The notes beneath the pieces are model-generated. The model was not told the origin of the DNA. It was given only the letters and a program-made list of their open reading frames with translations, and searched no databases. A DNA stretch of 64,000 bases from Massilia sp. 9096 (GTDB lineage: Bacteria > Pseudomonadota > Gammaproteobacteria > Burkholderiales > Burkholderiaceae_D): contig NZ_JQNN01000001.1 in assembly GCF_000745265.1 (NCBI RefSeq), forward strand, positions 5,270,001 through 5,334,000, written 5' to 3'. Of this stretch, positions 1-9,111 are shown piece after piece (the first letter of the stretch is position 1; each line of letters starts with the position of its first letter). Position numbers and translations under genes: made by a program.

Positions 1-27
1 GAAGTGCTGGCTGCGCGCGGCAAGTAA
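1..27 (+). CDS. ctaC: C-terminal end of cytochrome c oxidase subunit II (partial)
   Basis: The window opens inside a reading frame that ends EVLAARGK followed by TAA at 25-27. Only eight residues are visible, so the call rests on context: in Burkholderiales the subunit II gene lies directly upstream of subunit I, in the same orientation, and its product commonly ends in a short Ala/Arg/Gly/Lys tail. The gap to ctaD is 33 bases, consistent with one operon. It could be another upstream gene, because no copper-site residues fall inside the window. Confidence 0.55.
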   Translation, partial: EVLAARGK

Positions 28-60
28 TCGATCGATTCAGGTAACGACCAGGACTCCGAC

Positions 61-1668
61 ATGACTTCCAGCACTCTCGATCACGCACACGACGGCAACC
101 ACGACCTGAGCAGCCACGATTCGCACGCACACCCGCACGGCTGGCGCCGCTGGCTGTTCGCCACCAACCACAAGGACATCGGCACGCTGTACCTGTGGTT
201 CTCGTTCACCATGCTGCTCTCGGGCGGGGTGCTGGCGCTGCTGATCCGCACCGAGCTGTTCCAGCCCGGCCTGCAGTTCTTCCGCCCCGAGTTCTTCAAC
301 CAGCTGACCACCATGCACGGCATCGTGATGGTGTTCGGCGCGATCATGCCGGCCTTCGTCGGCTTCGCCAACTGGATGATCCCGCTGCAGATCGGCGCGT
401 CCGACATGGCGTTCGCGCGCATGAACAATTTTTCATTCTGGCTGCTGCCGCCCGCCGGCCTGCTGCTGGCCAGTTCGTTCTTCGTGCCGGGCGGCGCCAC
501 CGCGGCCGGCTGGACGCTGTACGCGCCGCTCTCCACCCAGATGGGCCCGGGCATGGACATGGCGATCTTCGCGCTGCACATCATGGGCGCCTCGTCGATC
601 ATGGGCTCGATCAACATCGTCGTCACGATCCTGAACATGCGCGCGCCCGGCCTGACGCTGATGAAAATGCCGATGTTCTGCTGGACCTGGCTGATCACCG
701 CCTACCTGCTGATCGCGGTGATGCCAGTGCTCGCCGGCGCGATCACCATGACGCTGACCGACCGCCACTTCGGCACCTCGTTCTTCAACGCGGCCGGCGG
801 CGGCGATCCGGTGATGTACCAGCACATCTTCTGGTTCTTCGGCCACCCCGAGGTCTACATCATGATCCTGCCGGCCTTCGGCATCATCTCGCAGATCATC
901 CCGGCCTTTGCGCGCAAACCCCTGTTCGGCTATGCCTCGATGGTGTACGCGACCGCCTCGATCGCGATCCTGTCCTTCATCGTCTGGGCGCACCACATGT
1001 TCACCACCGGCATGCCGGTGACCAGCCAGCTGTTCTTCATGTACGCCACCATGCTGATCGCGGTGCCGACCGGCGTGAAGGTGTTCAACTGGGTCGCGAC
1101 CATGTGGAAGGGCTCGATGACCTTCGAGACGCCGATGCTGTTCGCGGTCGGCTTCATCTTCGTGTTCACGATGGGCGGCTTCACCGGCCTGATCCTGGCC
1201 GTCACCCCGATCGACATCCAGGTGCAGGACACCTATTACGTGGTCGCCCACTTCCACTACGTGCTGGTGGCCGGCTCGCTGTTCGCGCTGTTCGCCGGTT
1301 TCTATTACTGGGCCCCCAAGTGGACCGGCCACATGTATCCGGAAGGGCGCGGCAAGTTCCACTTCTGGAATTCGCTGATCTGGTTCAACGTGACCTTCTT
1401 CCCGATGCACTTCCTGGGCCTGGCCGGCATGCCGCGCCGCTACGCCGACTATGCCGTGGAGTTCACCGACTTCAACCAGATCGTCTCGATCGGCGCGTTC
1501 CTGTTCGGCATCACCCAGGTCTACTTCCTGCTGTTCGTGGTGATTCCGACCATCCGCGGCGGCGCCAAGGCCGAAGCCAAGCCGTGGGAAGGCGCCGAGG
1601 GCCTGGAGTGGACCGTGCCGAGCCCGGCGCCGTTCCACACCTTCGAAAACCCGCCGCTGGTGAAGTAA
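61..1668 (+). CDS. ctaD: Cytochrome c oxidase subunit I (aa3-type)
   Basis: Catalytic subunit of the proton-pumping terminal oxidase in the inner membrane. It carries heme a and the heme a3-CuB centre where oxygen is reduced. The 535 residues match the usual length. Visible ligands are His86 (MHGIVMVF, heme a), His262 and Tyr266 in GHPEVY (CuB ligand and cross-linked Tyr), His311-His312 in WAHHMF (CuB), and His397/His399 in HFHYVL (heme a3 and heme a). The N-terminus before the first membrane span is unusually rich in His and Asp, which may be incidental. The ATG at 61 is preceded by AGGA at a suitable distance. It heads the oxidase operon that continues to 7957. Confidence 0.98.
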   Translation: MTSSTLDHAHDGNHDLSSHDSHAHPHGWRRWLFATNHKDIGTLYLWFSFTMLLSGGVLALLIRTELFQPGLQFFRPEFFNQLTTMHGIVMVFGAIMPAFVGFANWMIPLQIGASDMAFARMNNFSFWLLPPAGLLLASSFFVPGGATAAGWTLYAPLSTQMGPGMDMAIFALHIMGASSIMGSINIVVTILNMRAPGLTLMKMPMFCWTWLITAYLLIAVMPVLAGAITMTLTDRHFGTSFFNAAGGGDPVMYQHIFWFFGHPEVYIMILPAFGIISQIIPAFARKPLFGYASMVYATASIAILSFIVWAHHMFTTGMPVTSQLFFMYATMLIAVPTGVKVFNWVATMWKGSMTFETPMLFAVGFIFVFTMGGFTGLILAVTPIDIQVQDTYYVVAHFHYVLVAGSLFALFAGFYYWAPKWTGHMYPEGRGKFHFWNSLIWFNVTFFPMHFLGLAGMPRRYADYAVEFTDFNQIVSIGAFLFGITQVYFLLFVVIPTIRGGAKAEAKPWEGAEGLEWTVPSPAPFHTFENPPLVK

Positions 1669-1689
1669 GCCGGCGCCAGGGAGGGCATC

Positions 1690-1833
1690 ATGAACGATCG
1701 CACTGAACAGCAGGTCGAATCCCACGTCGAACCGCGGCCCAAGCCGAACAACCTGCGCACCGGCCTGCTGCTGGCGGCGCTGGCCCTGTTCTTCTTCGTG
1801 CTGCTGTTCGTCAAGCGGCTGTGGCTCGGCTGA
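1690..1833 (+). CDS. Small cytochrome oxidase assembly-type membrane protein (47 aa)
   Basis: A 47-residue open frame between ctaD and ctaG. It has a polar, Pro-rich N-terminal half and a single C-terminal membrane span (LLLAALALFFFVLLFV) ending KRLWLG. The ATG at 1690 has GGAG-like purines upstream (gagggc), and the stop at 1831-1833 lies one base before ctaG. Tiny proteins of this shape sit in the ctaD-ctaG gap in many betaproteobacteria and are annotated as cytochrome oxidase small assembly protein. The role in assembly is inferred from position; no catalytic or metal-binding residues are visible. Confidence 0.85.
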   Translation: MNDRTEQQVESHVEPRPKPNNLRTGLLLAALALFFFVLLFVKRLWLG

Positions 1834-1834
1834 C

Positions 1835-2413
1835 ATGAACGCCGAGTCCAGCGGCCGCTTGCTGCTCAACCGCAGCACCTTTACCAAGCTGGTGGTGGTG
1901 GCCTTCATCATGTTCGGCTTCGGCTATGCGATGGTGCCGGTCTATCGCCAGGTGTGCGAAGTACTCGGCATCAACGTGCTGACGCAGAAGGACGGCACCG
2001 TGATACGCCCGGCCAACACCCAGATCGACATGACGCGTACCGTCACCGTCGAGCTGGACGGCAATGCCCAGGGACCGTGGCGCTTCCGCCCGACCCAGCG
2101 CAGCGTCGCCGTGCATCCGGGGGCGATGACGACGGTGGTCTACGAAGTCGTCAACACCCAGGGGCGCGCGGTCAAGGCGCAGGCGATCCCGAGTTATGCA
2201 CCGCAGTCGGCGACGCCGTTCTTCAAGAAGGTCGAATGCTTCTGCTTCCGCGAGCAGGTGCTCGGCCCGCACGAGGCGCGCCAGATGCCGGTGGTGTTCT
2301 TCATCGATCCCGGCTTGCCGCGCGAAGTGAAGGACATTACCTTGTCGTACACGTTTTTCGAGATCGGGGGCGCGGTCGCGGCGCGAGCGAGCGATGGACG
2401 CGGACCGGGATAA
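1835..2413 (+). CDS. ctaG: Cytochrome c oxidase assembly protein CtaG (Cox11 family)
   Basis: Copper chaperone thought to deliver copper to the CuB site of subunit I. One N-terminal membrane anchor (about residues 15-32) is followed by a periplasmic beta-sandwich domain. The Cox11 copper-binding motif CFCF is present with Cys135 and Cys137 (ECFCFREQ). At 192 residues it has the normal bacterial length. The ATG at 1835 follows the previous stop by one base, so translational coupling is likely. The 3' end overlaps the next gene by 20 bases. Confidence 0.97.
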   Translation: MNAESSGRLLLNRSTFTKLVVVAFIMFGFGYAMVPVYRQVCEVLGINVLTQKDGTVIRPANTQIDMTRTVTVELDGNAQGPWRFRPTQRSVAVHPGAMTTVVYEVVNTQGRAVKAQAIPSYAPQSATPFFKKVECFCFREQVLGPHEARQMPVVFFIDPGLPREVKDITLSYTFFEIGGAVAARASDGRGPG

Positions 2414-2615
2414 GCCGGCGCCGCGCAAGGCCGGCTTCGGCGCGACCATGCGCGCCGTGTTCTGGTCCTTCTTCGGCGTGCGCAAGCGCAAGGACTACGA
2501 GCACGACGCGGCGCACCTGAATCCGCTGCACCTGATCGTCGCCGCGCTGGTCGGGGTGGCGCTGTTCATCGGCGTGCTGGTCGTGCTGGTGCGCATCGCG
2601 GTGGCGCGGGGTTAA
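2394..2615 (+). CDS. DUF2970 family small membrane protein
   Basis: A 73-residue protein with a basic N-terminal half (GVRKRKDYEHD) and one C-terminal membrane span (about residues 46-68, LIVAALVGVALFIGVLVVLV). It matches the DUF2970 pattern of small proteins located between ctaG and ctaE in betaproteobacteria. The start ATG at 2394 lies inside the end of ctaG, a 20-base overlap. No function is established for the family. A role in oxidase assembly or stability is inferred from its fixed position in the operon. Confidence 0.9.
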   Translation: MDADRDKPAPRKAGFGATMRAVFWSFFGVRKRKDYEHDAAHLNPLHLIVAALVGVALFIGVLVVLVRIAVARG

Positions 2616-2719
2616 GTTCAGCAACAAGCTTCACAGGACAAGCAGCATGGCAACGAGAATCCGCTGGACCGCAGGGCAGCAACCGGAATTCGACAATATG
2701 CTTGATTGAGGAGATGAGA

Positions 2720-3601
2720 ATGAGTTCGCCACATACTGCGCCATCCGCGCCATCACATACCGCGCCGTATTATTTCGTCCCCGGGCCGTCGAGGTGGCCG
2801 CTGGCGGGCGGCCTGTCGATGCTGGTCACCATGGCCGGCGCCGCCGGCTGGGTCAACGGCACCGGCTGGGGCCCGGGCGTGTGCATCGCCGGCATCCTGG
2901 CGATGCTGCTGGTGCTGTACTTCTGGTTCGGCGACGCCATTGGCGAATCCGAATCCGGCCAGTACGGCGAGCGCATCGATTTGTCCTACCGCTGGTCGAT
3001 GAGCTGGTTCATCTTCTCCGAGGTCATGTTCTTCGGGGCTTTCTTCGGCGCGCTGTTCTACGCGCGTGCGGTGTCGATGCCCTGGCTGTCCGACCTCGAC
3101 CACAAGATCATCTGGCCGGACTTCGCCGGCCACTGGGGCAACACCGGCCCGGCCGGCACGGTCGAACAGTTCAACGTCATGGGACCGTTCCCGATCCCGA
3201 CCATCAACACCGCCTTGCTGCTGACCTCGGGCGTCACGCTGACCATCGCCCACCACGCACTGCGCGCCGGCCATCGCGCCAGGAGCGCGCTCTTTCTGTT
3301 CGCCACCATCCTGCTGGGCGCGATCTTCATGGGCTTCCAGGCCTTCGAATACCACCACGCCTACACCGAACTGAACCTGAAGCTGACCTCGGGCATCTAC
3401 GGCTCGACCTTCTTCATGCTGACCGGCTTCCATGGCTTCCATGTGACGCTCGGCGCCATCATGCTGTCGGTGATACTCTATCGCGTGCTGCGCGGCCATT
3501 TTACGCCCGAGAACCACTTCGGCTTCGAGGGCGCGGCCTGGTACTGGCACTTCGTCGACGTGGTCTGGCTCGGCCTGTACATCGTGGTCTACTGGCTATA
3601 A
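2720..3601 (+). CDS. ctaE: Cytochrome c oxidase subunit III
   Basis: Integral subunit III of the aa3 oxidase, 293 residues with seven predicted membrane spans. It stabilises the catalytic core and does not bind metals. Family hallmarks are SEVMFF in the third span region, the buried Glu-containing segment around AFEYHHAY, and GFHGFHV near the C-terminus, ending HFVDVVWLGLYIVVYWL. I chose ATG 2720 because a strong GAGGAG (2708-2713) is six bases upstream. The frame is open further upstream to a TTG at 2702 and an ATG at 2714, but both crowd or overlap that ribosome-binding site. Confidence 0.97.
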   Translation: MSSPHTAPSAPSHTAPYYFVPGPSRWPLAGGLSMLVTMAGAAGWVNGTGWGPGVCIAGILAMLLVLYFWFGDAIGESESGQYGERIDLSYRWSMSWFIFSEVMFFGAFFGALFYARAVSMPWLSDLDHKIIWPDFAGHWGNTGPAGTVEQFNVMGPFPIPTINTALLLTSGVTLTIAHHALRAGHRARSALFLFATILLGAIFMGFQAFEYHHAYTELNLKLTSGIYGSTFFMLTGFHGFHVTLGAIMLSVILYRVLRGHFTPENHFGFEGAAWYWHFVDVVWLGLYIVVYWL

Positions 3602-3602
3602 A

Positions 3603-3803
3603 TTATCGCAGCCCGGTCGGCTGGATCCAGCCCATCTTGTACGAGAACAGCACCAGCAGGAACAGGGTGATCGACAAGCCGACCCGGGTGGCCAGGGCCT
3701 GCACGGTGCGGTTGCTGCGGCCGCGGTCGCGCATCAGGAAGAACAAGGCAGAGGCCAGGCTGCCGATGATGAGCACGAAAGCGACGGCGACGACGATTTT
3801 CAT
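3603..3803 (-). CDS. DUF2909 / twin transmembrane protein
   Basis: A 66-residue protein with two hydrophobic segments (residues 3-23 and about 43-60) separated by a short basic loop (RDRGRSNR), ending PTGLR. This is the layout of the DUF2909 twin-transmembrane family that accompanies cytochrome oxidase genes in betaproteobacteria. It is encoded on the minus strand and faces ctaE tail to tail with one base between the stops. Its own promoter must lie in the 41-base gap shared with the SURF1 gene. Function is unknown. Confidence 0.88.
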   Translation of the reverse strand: MKIVVAVAFVLIIGSLASALFFLMRDRGRSNRTVQALATRVGLSITLFLLVLFSYKMGWIQPTGLR

Positions 3804-3844
3804 GGCTTGCCTATCCTGACACGAAAAGGTGAGGCTTTATTGTA

Positions 3845-4609
3845 ATGCGACCGCGCTTCCGATTTCGACCCATTCCCTTCATTGTCACGGTGTTATTGGT
3901 GGCGCTCGGCGTCCTGCTCGGTAACTGGCAGACCCGCCGCGCCGCCGAGAAGACGGCGCTGCAAAGCCGCCTCGACGTACGCCGCGCCGCGCCGCCGCTG
4001 GTGCTGGGCCGCGAGGCGGTCGACCCGGCCGCCGTCGAATTTCGCCGCGTCATTGTTACCGGCGAATTCGTCCCCACTTGGCCGGTGTTCCTCGACAATC
4101 GGCCAAACGGGGGCCGCAGCGGATTCGTTTTGCTGATGCCGTTTAAAATAACGGGTGCCGATGGCGCGACGAACAAATACGTCCTGGTCGAACGCGGCTG
4201 GCTGCCGCGCCGCGCCGAGTACGGCAGCGTCCCGGCGTTTTCGACGCCGGCCGGCCCGCGCCGGATCGAAGGCATCGCGGTATTGCGTCCGGCGCGCGTG
4301 ATGCAGCTCGGCGCGCCGGCGCCGCTGCACCCTGGCGCCATCGTGCAGAACGCCGAGCCGTCAGACATCGCGCGCGTCACCGGCTTCGATTTCCAGCCCA
4401 TCGTGCTGGAGCAGACGGGGGCCGACATCGCCGCCGGCGCCGCGAATGGGGCGGGCAGCACGCCACTGGTGCGCAACTGGCCCGCGCCCGGCGTCGACAT
4501 CGCGCGCCACCGCGGCTACGCGGTCCAGTGGTACGGCCTGGCGACGATGGCGTTTCTTTTTTATGTGATAACAGGATTTCGACGTGCAAGCAAACCCGCA
4601 GCAGCCTGA
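3845..4609 (+). CDS. SURF1 family cytochrome oxidase biogenesis protein
   Basis: A 254-residue protein of the SURF1/Shy1 family, which assists heme A insertion into subunit I. Two membrane spans flank a large periplasmic domain: residues 11-27 (PFIVTVLLVALGVLLGNWQ) and about 228-244. The family start FxxGxWQxxR appears as LLGNWQTRRA, and VERGWLPR occurs mid-protein. The last 26 bases overlap the next gene, which begins with GTG inside this frame. Bacterial homologues are sometimes called shyY. Confidence 0.95.
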   Translation: MRPRFRFRPIPFIVTVLLVALGVLLGNWQTRRAAEKTALQSRLDVRRAAPPLVLGREAVDPAAVEFRRVIVTGEFVPTWPVFLDNRPNGGRSGFVLLMPFKITGADGATNKYVLVERGWLPRRAEYGSVPAFSTPAGPRRIEGIAVLRPARVMQLGAPAPLHPGAIVQNAEPSDIARVTGFDFQPIVLEQTGADIAAGAANGAGSTPLVRNWPAPGVDIARHRGYAVQWYGLATMAFLFYVITGFRRASKPAAA

Positions 4610-5255
4610 CCCGGCAAGCCCCGGTGCGAAGCCGATCGCGCCGTCTTCCCCGAGCGCCGTCAAGCGCGGCCGCCGCATGCTGTGGCTCGTGCTGCTGGTC
4701 TGCGCGGCGCCGATCATCGCGTCGTACCTGACCTTTTACGTGATCAAGCCGGAAAAGCGCAACAACTACGGCGGCTTCATCGACGCGCGCACCCATCCGA
4801 TCCCGGCCGCGCTGCACACCACCACGCTGGACGGCAGGCCGCAGGCGCTGGAACAGTTCAAGGGCAAATGGGTCATCCTGATGGCGGCCCCCGGCGACTG
4901 CCCGGACGCCTGCCAGAAGCAGCTGTTCGCGCTGCGCCAGCTGCGCACGATGCAGGGCAAGGAAATGAACCGCATCGAGCGCGTCTGGCTGATCACCGAC
5001 CGGCAGCCGCTCGATACCATGGTGATCCGCGAGTACGACGGCACGCACATGCTGCGCGCCGATCCGCAGGCGGTCGCGGCCTGGCTGCCGGTCGACGCCG
5101 GCACCAGCATCACCGACCACATCTACGTGATCGACCCGCTCGGCCACCTGATGATGGTGTTCCCGAAAGACCCCAACCCCGCCCAGACCCATCTGCACAT
5201 GCAGAAGGTCTACAAGGACCTCAACAAACTGCTGAAGGCCTCGGCCATCGGCTGA
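4584..5255 (+). CDS. SCO-like thioredoxin-fold membrane protein of the oxidase cluster
   Basis: A 223-residue protein with one N-terminal membrane anchor (about residues 33-55) and a periplasmic thioredoxin-like domain. It keeps the SCO copper-site layout: Cys106-P-D-A-Cys110 and a distal His179 in TDHIYVID. Overall similarity to the second SCO protein at 7334 looks low by eye. The GTG start at 4584 overlaps the SURF1 end, indicating translational coupling. It may deliver copper to, or reduce disulfides in, subunit II. Homologues at this locus are often annotated only as transmembrane or cytochrome oxidase-associated protein. Confidence 0.85.
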   Translation: MQANPQQPDPASPGAKPIAPSSPSAVKRGRRMLWLVLLVCAAPIIASYLTFYVIKPEKRNNYGGFIDARTHPIPAALHTTTLDGRPQALEQFKGKWVILMAAPGDCPDACQKQLFALRQLRTMQGKEMNRIERVWLITDRQPLDTMVIREYDGTHMLRADPQAVAAWLPVDAGTSITDHIYVIDPLGHLMMVFPKDPNPAQTHLHMQKVYKDLNKLLKASAIG

Positions 5256-5265
5256 CATCGACACC

Positions 5266-6423
5266 ATGCACGTTTCGGATTTCGTATTACTGGCCCTCAC
5301 CGGGCTGCTCGCGGCTTGCGTGCCGCTCATCCTGATCCGCTCCGCGACCGGGACCAACAAGCTGCACAAGCTGGCCTGGGCGATCGCCTTCGTCACGTTC
5401 GACCTGATCGTGTTCGGCGGCTTCACGCGCCTGACCGACTCCGGCCTCGGTTGCCCCGACTGGCCGGGCTGCTACGGCGAAGCCAATCCCTTCCTGGCGC
5501 ATGCCCACATCGCCGCCGCCGAGGCGCTGCTGCCGACCGGCCCGGTCACGAAGATGAAGGCCTGGATCGAGATGATCCACCGCTTCCTGGCGATGGGCAT
5601 CGGCTTCCTGATCATCACACTGCTGGTCGCCTGCTGGCGGCGCTGGGGGCGCACGCGCGTGCGCGCGTACAAGCCCACTCTGCCGGGCATCCTGCTGCTG
5701 TGGGTGTGCGTGCAGGGCGCGTTCGGCGCCTGGACCGTGACCATGAAGCTGCAGCCGATCATCGTCACGCTGCACCTGCTGTTCGGGATGACGCTGCTGG
5801 CGCTGGCGGTCTGGATGGGCGGGCGCGTCGACACCGTCGGGCAGCCGAAGACGACGGCGCTGAGCTTCGAGCAGGTGGCGGCGCTACGGCGCCTGCGCCC
5901 GCTGGCCTGGCTGTCGGCCGCGGTCCTGCTGGTGCAGCTGTTCCTGGGCGGCTGGGTCAGCACCAATTACGCGACCCTGGCCTGCAGCGACTTCCCCTTG
6001 TGTAATGGACAAGTCATGCCGCCGATGGACTTCGAGCGCGGCTTCACGCTGTGGCGCGCGCTGGGCCGCGACGCCGCCGGCGACTACCTGCCGTTCCAGG
6101 CGCTGACCGCGATCCACTGGGTGCACCGCAATTTTGCCGCCGTCGTCGTGCTGGTGCTGGGCTGGACCGCCTGGCGCGCCTGGCGCTTGCCGAATCTGCA
6201 CAAGACCGCGCGCAACATGGCGCTGGTGCTTGTCATCCAGGCACTGACCGGCATCGCCACCGTGTTCCTGAACTTCCCGCTTGTGGTCGCCGTGCTGCAC
6301 AATGCGGGGGCGGCCCTCCTTGTCTCGCTGGTGACCATGTTAAACTACAAGGTACAGCATCAACTTGATCGCACCCGGCCAGCGCCGCAATTTCAGAGCG
6401 CCGCGTCTGCGAGTCACTCATGA
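5266..6423 (+). CDS. ctaA: Heme A synthase (COX15/CtaA family)
   Basis: Converts heme O to heme A by oxidising the C8 methyl group, for use in the aa3 oxidase. The protein has 385 residues and about eight membrane spans in two homologous halves. Conserved heme-ligand histidines appear as [10 protein letters not shown] and [10 protein letters not shown] in the first half and [10 protein letters not shown] and [10 protein letters not shown] in the second. The Cys pair in [10 protein letters not shown] is typical of proteobacterial CtaA. Its stop overlaps the start of ctaB by four bases (ATGA). Confidence 0.97.
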   Translation: MHVSDFVLLALTGLLAACVPLILIRSATGTNKLHKLAWAIAFVTFDLIVFGGFTRLTDSGLGCPDWPGCYGEANPFLAHAHIAAAEALLPTGPVTKMKAWIEMIHRFLAMGIGFLIITLLVACWRRWGRTRVRAYKPTLPGILLLWVCVQGAFGAWTVTMKLQPIIVTLHLLFGMTLLALAVWMGGRVDTVGQPKTTALSFEQVAALRRLRPLAWLSAAVLLVQLFLGGWVSTNYATLACSDFPLCNGQVMPPMDFERGFTLWRALGRDAAGDYLPFQALTAIHWVHRNFAAVVVLVLGWTAWRAWRLPNLHKTARNMALVLVIQALTGIATVFLNFPLVVAVLHNAGAALLVSLVTMLNYKVQHQLDRTRPAPQFQSAASASHS

Positions 6424-7316
6424 TTACCCAAACCGCTACCCACAAACCTCCGTCCAATCGGATCGCGCAATACTGGGCATTGACCAAGCCGCGCGTGACG
6501 CAGCTGGCCGTGTTCTGCGCCGTGATCGGCATGTTCCTCGCCACCGACGGCTTCCCCGGCTGGCACGTGCTGTTCTGGGCGACGCTCGGCATCTGGCTGC
6601 TGGCCGGCGCCGCCTTCGCCGTCAACTGCCTGATCGAGGCCGAGATCGACGCCCGCATGGCGCGTACCGCGCGCCGCGCGACCGCCATGGGCGAACTCTC
6701 GACCACGCAGACGCTGATCTTCTCGGCCATCATCGGCGGGGCCGGCATGGGCGTGCTGTACGCGATGGTCAATCCGCTCACGATGTGGCTGACCTTCGTG
6801 ACCTTCGTCGGCTATGCGCTGATCTACACGATTCTTTTGAAACCCAACACGCCGCAGAACATCGTGATCGGCGGGCTGTCCGGTGCGATGCCGCCGGCGC
6901 TGGGCTGGGCCGCAGTCGCCAACCACGTGCCGATGCAGGCTTGGCTGCTGGTGCTGATCATCTTCGTCTGGACCCCACCGCACTTCTGGGCGCTGGCGAT
7001 GTATCGCCGCGACGATTACGTCCGCTCCGGCCTGCCGATGCTGCCGGTCACGCACGGCATGAAGTACACCGGCCTGCAGGTCTGGCTGTATTCCATCGCG
7101 CTGGCGGCCTGCTCGCTGCTGCCGTTCGCGGTCGGCATGAGCGGCCTGGTCTACCTGGCGGCGGCGGTCGCGCTGAACGCCGTGTTCCTGCGCTACGGCT
7201 GGCTGATCCACAAGCACTACAGCGACCAGATCGCGCGCAAGGCCTTCGCCTGGTCGATCGTCTACCTGTCGCTGCTGTTCGCGGCGCTGCTGGTCGACCA
7301 CTATTTTAAGTTTTGA
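6420..7316 (+). CDS. ctaB: Protoheme IX farnesyltransferase (heme O synthase)
   Basis: UbiA-superfamily prenyltransferase that attaches a farnesyl group to heme B to give heme O, the substrate of the adjacent CtaA. The protein has 298 residues and about nine membrane spans. The first prenyl-diphosphate/Mg motif is visible as [18 protein letters not shown] and the downstream conserved segment as [17 protein letters not shown]. The ATG at 6420 overlaps the ctaA stop. The order ctaA-ctaB next to the oxidase genes is standard for this group. Confidence 0.97.
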   Translation: MITQTATHKPPSNRIAQYWALTKPRVTQLAVFCAVIGMFLATDGFPGWHVLFWATLGIWLLAGAAFAVNCLIEAEIDARMARTARRATAMGELSTTQTLIFSAIIGGAGMGVLYAMVNPLTMWLTFVTFVGYALIYTILLKPNTPQNIVIGGLSGAMPPALGWAAVANHVPMQAWLLVLIIFVWTPPHFWALAMYRRDDYVRSGLPMLPVTHGMKYTGLQVWLYSIALAACSLLPFAVGMSGLVYLAAAVALNAVFLRYGWLIHKHYSDQIARKAFAWSIVYLSLLFAALLVDHYFKF

Positions 7317-7333
7317 TGCGCAAATACTGATCT

Positions 7334-7957
7334 ATGAAAAAGCTGCTGTCCGTCCTTGTCGCCTGCGCGTTCACCTTCAACCTGGCCGGCTGCGACAAGA
7401 CCGCCAGCAGTGCCGGCAGCGGCGCCGCCAGCGCCAGGCCGGCGCCCAGCTTCCAGAGCACCGACGTCTCTGGCCTCGACTACGCCAAGGGCTTTTCGCT
7501 GGTCGACCACACCGGCAAGCCGCGCACGCTGGCCGACTTCAAGGGCAAGGTGGCGCTGGTCTTCTTCGGCTACACCCAGTGCCCGGACGTGTGCCCGACC
7601 ACGATGGCCGAGCTGGCCCAGGTGATGCAAAAGCTGGGACCCCAGGCCGACCAGGTGCAGGTGCTGTTCATCACCCTCGACCCCGAGCGCGACAACCAGC
7701 AGCTGCTGGCCCAGTACGTGCCGGCCTTCGACAAGCGCTTCATCGGCCTGCGCGGCACGCCTGAGCAGACCAAGCAGACGGCCAAGGACTTCAAGGTGTT
7801 CTACGCCAAGGTGCCGGGCGAAGACCCGAAAACCTACACCATCGATCACATGGCCGGCACCTACGTGTACGACCGCGACGGCCACCTGCGCCTGTACATC
7901 AAGCGCGACCAGAGCGCCGACTCAATCGTGCACGACATCCGTCAGCTATTATCCTGA
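7334..7957 (+). CDS. SCO family copper chaperone lipoprotein
   Basis: A 207-residue SCO1/SenC protein that supplies copper to the CuA site of oxidase subunit II. It begins with a lipoprotein signal peptide whose lipobox LAGC places the lipidated Cys at residue 20. A low-complexity Ser/Gly/Ala linker precedes a thioredoxin-like fold with Cys83-P-D-V-Cys87 and His172 (IDHMAG), the three copper ligands. It is 17 bases after ctaB and closes the oxidase operon. It is the canonical SCO protein here, unlike the membrane-anchored one at 4584. Confidence 0.95.
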   Translation: MKKLLSVLVACAFTFNLAGCDKTASSAGSGAASARPAPSFQSTDVSGLDYAKGFSLVDHTGKPRTLADFKGKVALVFFGYTQCPDVCPTTMAELAQVMQKLGPQADQVQVLFITLDPERDNQQLLAQYVPAFDKRFIGLRGTPEQTKQTAKDFKVFYAKVPGEDPKTYTIDHMAGTYVYDRDGHLRLYIKRDQSADSIVHDIRQLLS

Positions 7958-7996
7958 CATCTCGGCTTTGCGGCGCGGCGACGCGCCGGAAGTGGC

Positions 7997-9052
7997 ATGG
8001 AAAAAAGCTATGCCCGCGCCGGCGCCGTCCTGCTGCTGACCGCCGGCTGCCTCATCGTCCTGCGGCCATTTCTTCCCGCGATGCTGTTTGCCGCGGCGGT
8101 CGCGATTTCGTCCTGGCCGCTCTACCTCAGGCTGCTGCGCCGCTTCAAAGGCCGGCGCAGCCTGGCCGCGCTGACCATGACGCTCAGCCTGACCCTGCTG
8201 GTGATCGTACCGCTGGCCCTGGTCGCCTACCGCCTGGCCGATAGCATCGCCCAGGCTTTCGAGGCCATACGCGCCGCGCTGGACCAGGGCGAGCTGCTGC
8301 CCCCGCAATGGATCCGCGACATCCCGCTGGTCGGCCAGCAGTTCGACGATTACCTGCGCCAGCTGGTCGCCAGCCGCGAGCGCATGATGGCGCTGGCGCG
8401 GCGCATGGTCGAACCGGCGCGCCACACCCTGTTTTCCGGCGGCCTGATCCTCGGCGCCGGCATCGTGCAGATGATCCTGGCCGCCTTCGTCAGTTTTTTC
8501 TTTTACCGCGACGGCGAGGCGCTGCGCAGCGTGTCGATGGCGGCCATGCGGCGCTTGATGGGCGAGCAGGCCGAATCGGTCGACACGATCGTCGCCCAGA
8601 CCGTGCGCGGCGTGATGTACGGCCTGCTCGGCACCGCGCTGGCGCAGGCGCTGGTGGCGGCCTTCGGCTTCGCGCTGGCCGGGGTGCCGGGCGTGGCGCT
8701 GCTGTCGGCGCTGGTGTTCGTGACGTCCCTGATTCCGCTCGGTCCGCCGGCGATCTGGGGCGCGGCGGCGCTGTGGCTGTTCGCCGAAGGGCGCGCCGGC
8801 TGGGGCGTGTTCATGCTGGTATGGGGCTTTTTTTGCATCAGCGGCGTCGACAACGTGGTCCGCCCGATCCTGATCAGCCGCGGCTCCAGCCTGCCGTTCC
8901 TGCTGACCTTCCTGGGCGTGCTGGGCGGCGTGATCGCCTTCGGCGTGGTCGGCATCTTCATCGGCCCGACGCTGCTGGCGGTCGGCTACGCGCTGCTCAG
9001 CGGCTGGACCGAAACGCGCGATCCGATCGTGCGCCAGGACCGGCAGGGGTGA
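7997..9052 (+). CDS. AI-2E family (PerM/UPF0118) permease
   Basis: A 351-residue polytopic membrane protein with the AI-2E transporter layout. Paired N-terminal spans (residues 10-50) and a span at about 55-80 are followed by a long amphipathic stretch (about 80-150). Spans then cluster in the C-terminal half, including GVALLSALVFVTSLIPLGP and GVLGGVIAFGVVGIFIGP, the most conserved regions of the family. Members export small molecules or serve as Na+/H+ antiporters, and the substrate cannot be read from sequence. It lies 39 bases after the SCO gene, so co-transcription is possible. Confidence 0.9.
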   Translation: MEKSYARAGAVLLLTAGCLIVLRPFLPAMLFAAAVAISSWPLYLRLLRRFKGRRSLAALTMTLSLTLLVIVPLALVAYRLADSIAQAFEAIRAALDQGELLPPQWIRDIPLVGQQFDDYLRQLVASRERMMALARRMVEPARHTLFSGGLILGAGIVQMILAAFVSFFFYRDGEALRSVSMAAMRRLMGEQAESVDTIVAQTVRGVMYGLLGTALAQALVAAFGFALAGVPGVALLSALVFVTSLIPLGPPAIWGAAALWLFAEGRAGWGVFMLVWGFFCISGVDNVVRPILISRGSSLPFLLTFLGVLGGVIAFGVVGIFIGPTLLAVGYALLSGWTETRDPIVRQDRQG

Positions 9053-9111
9053 CGGTCCCGGTGATGCGGTCCTGACGCAGACTCAGCGCAGCAGCGGCGG
9101 ATGACGGGCTG

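Noticed and set aside
195..1706. A 503-codon plus-strand frame overlapping ctaD
   Set aside because: Arg/Ala/His-rich out-of-frame reading of ctaD with no homology.
2647..2709. A 20-codon frame (MATRIRWTAGQQPEFDNMLD) between DUF2970 and ctaE
   Set aside because: Too short to support; its end overlaps the ctaE ribosome-binding site, so a leader-peptide role is conceivable but unshown.
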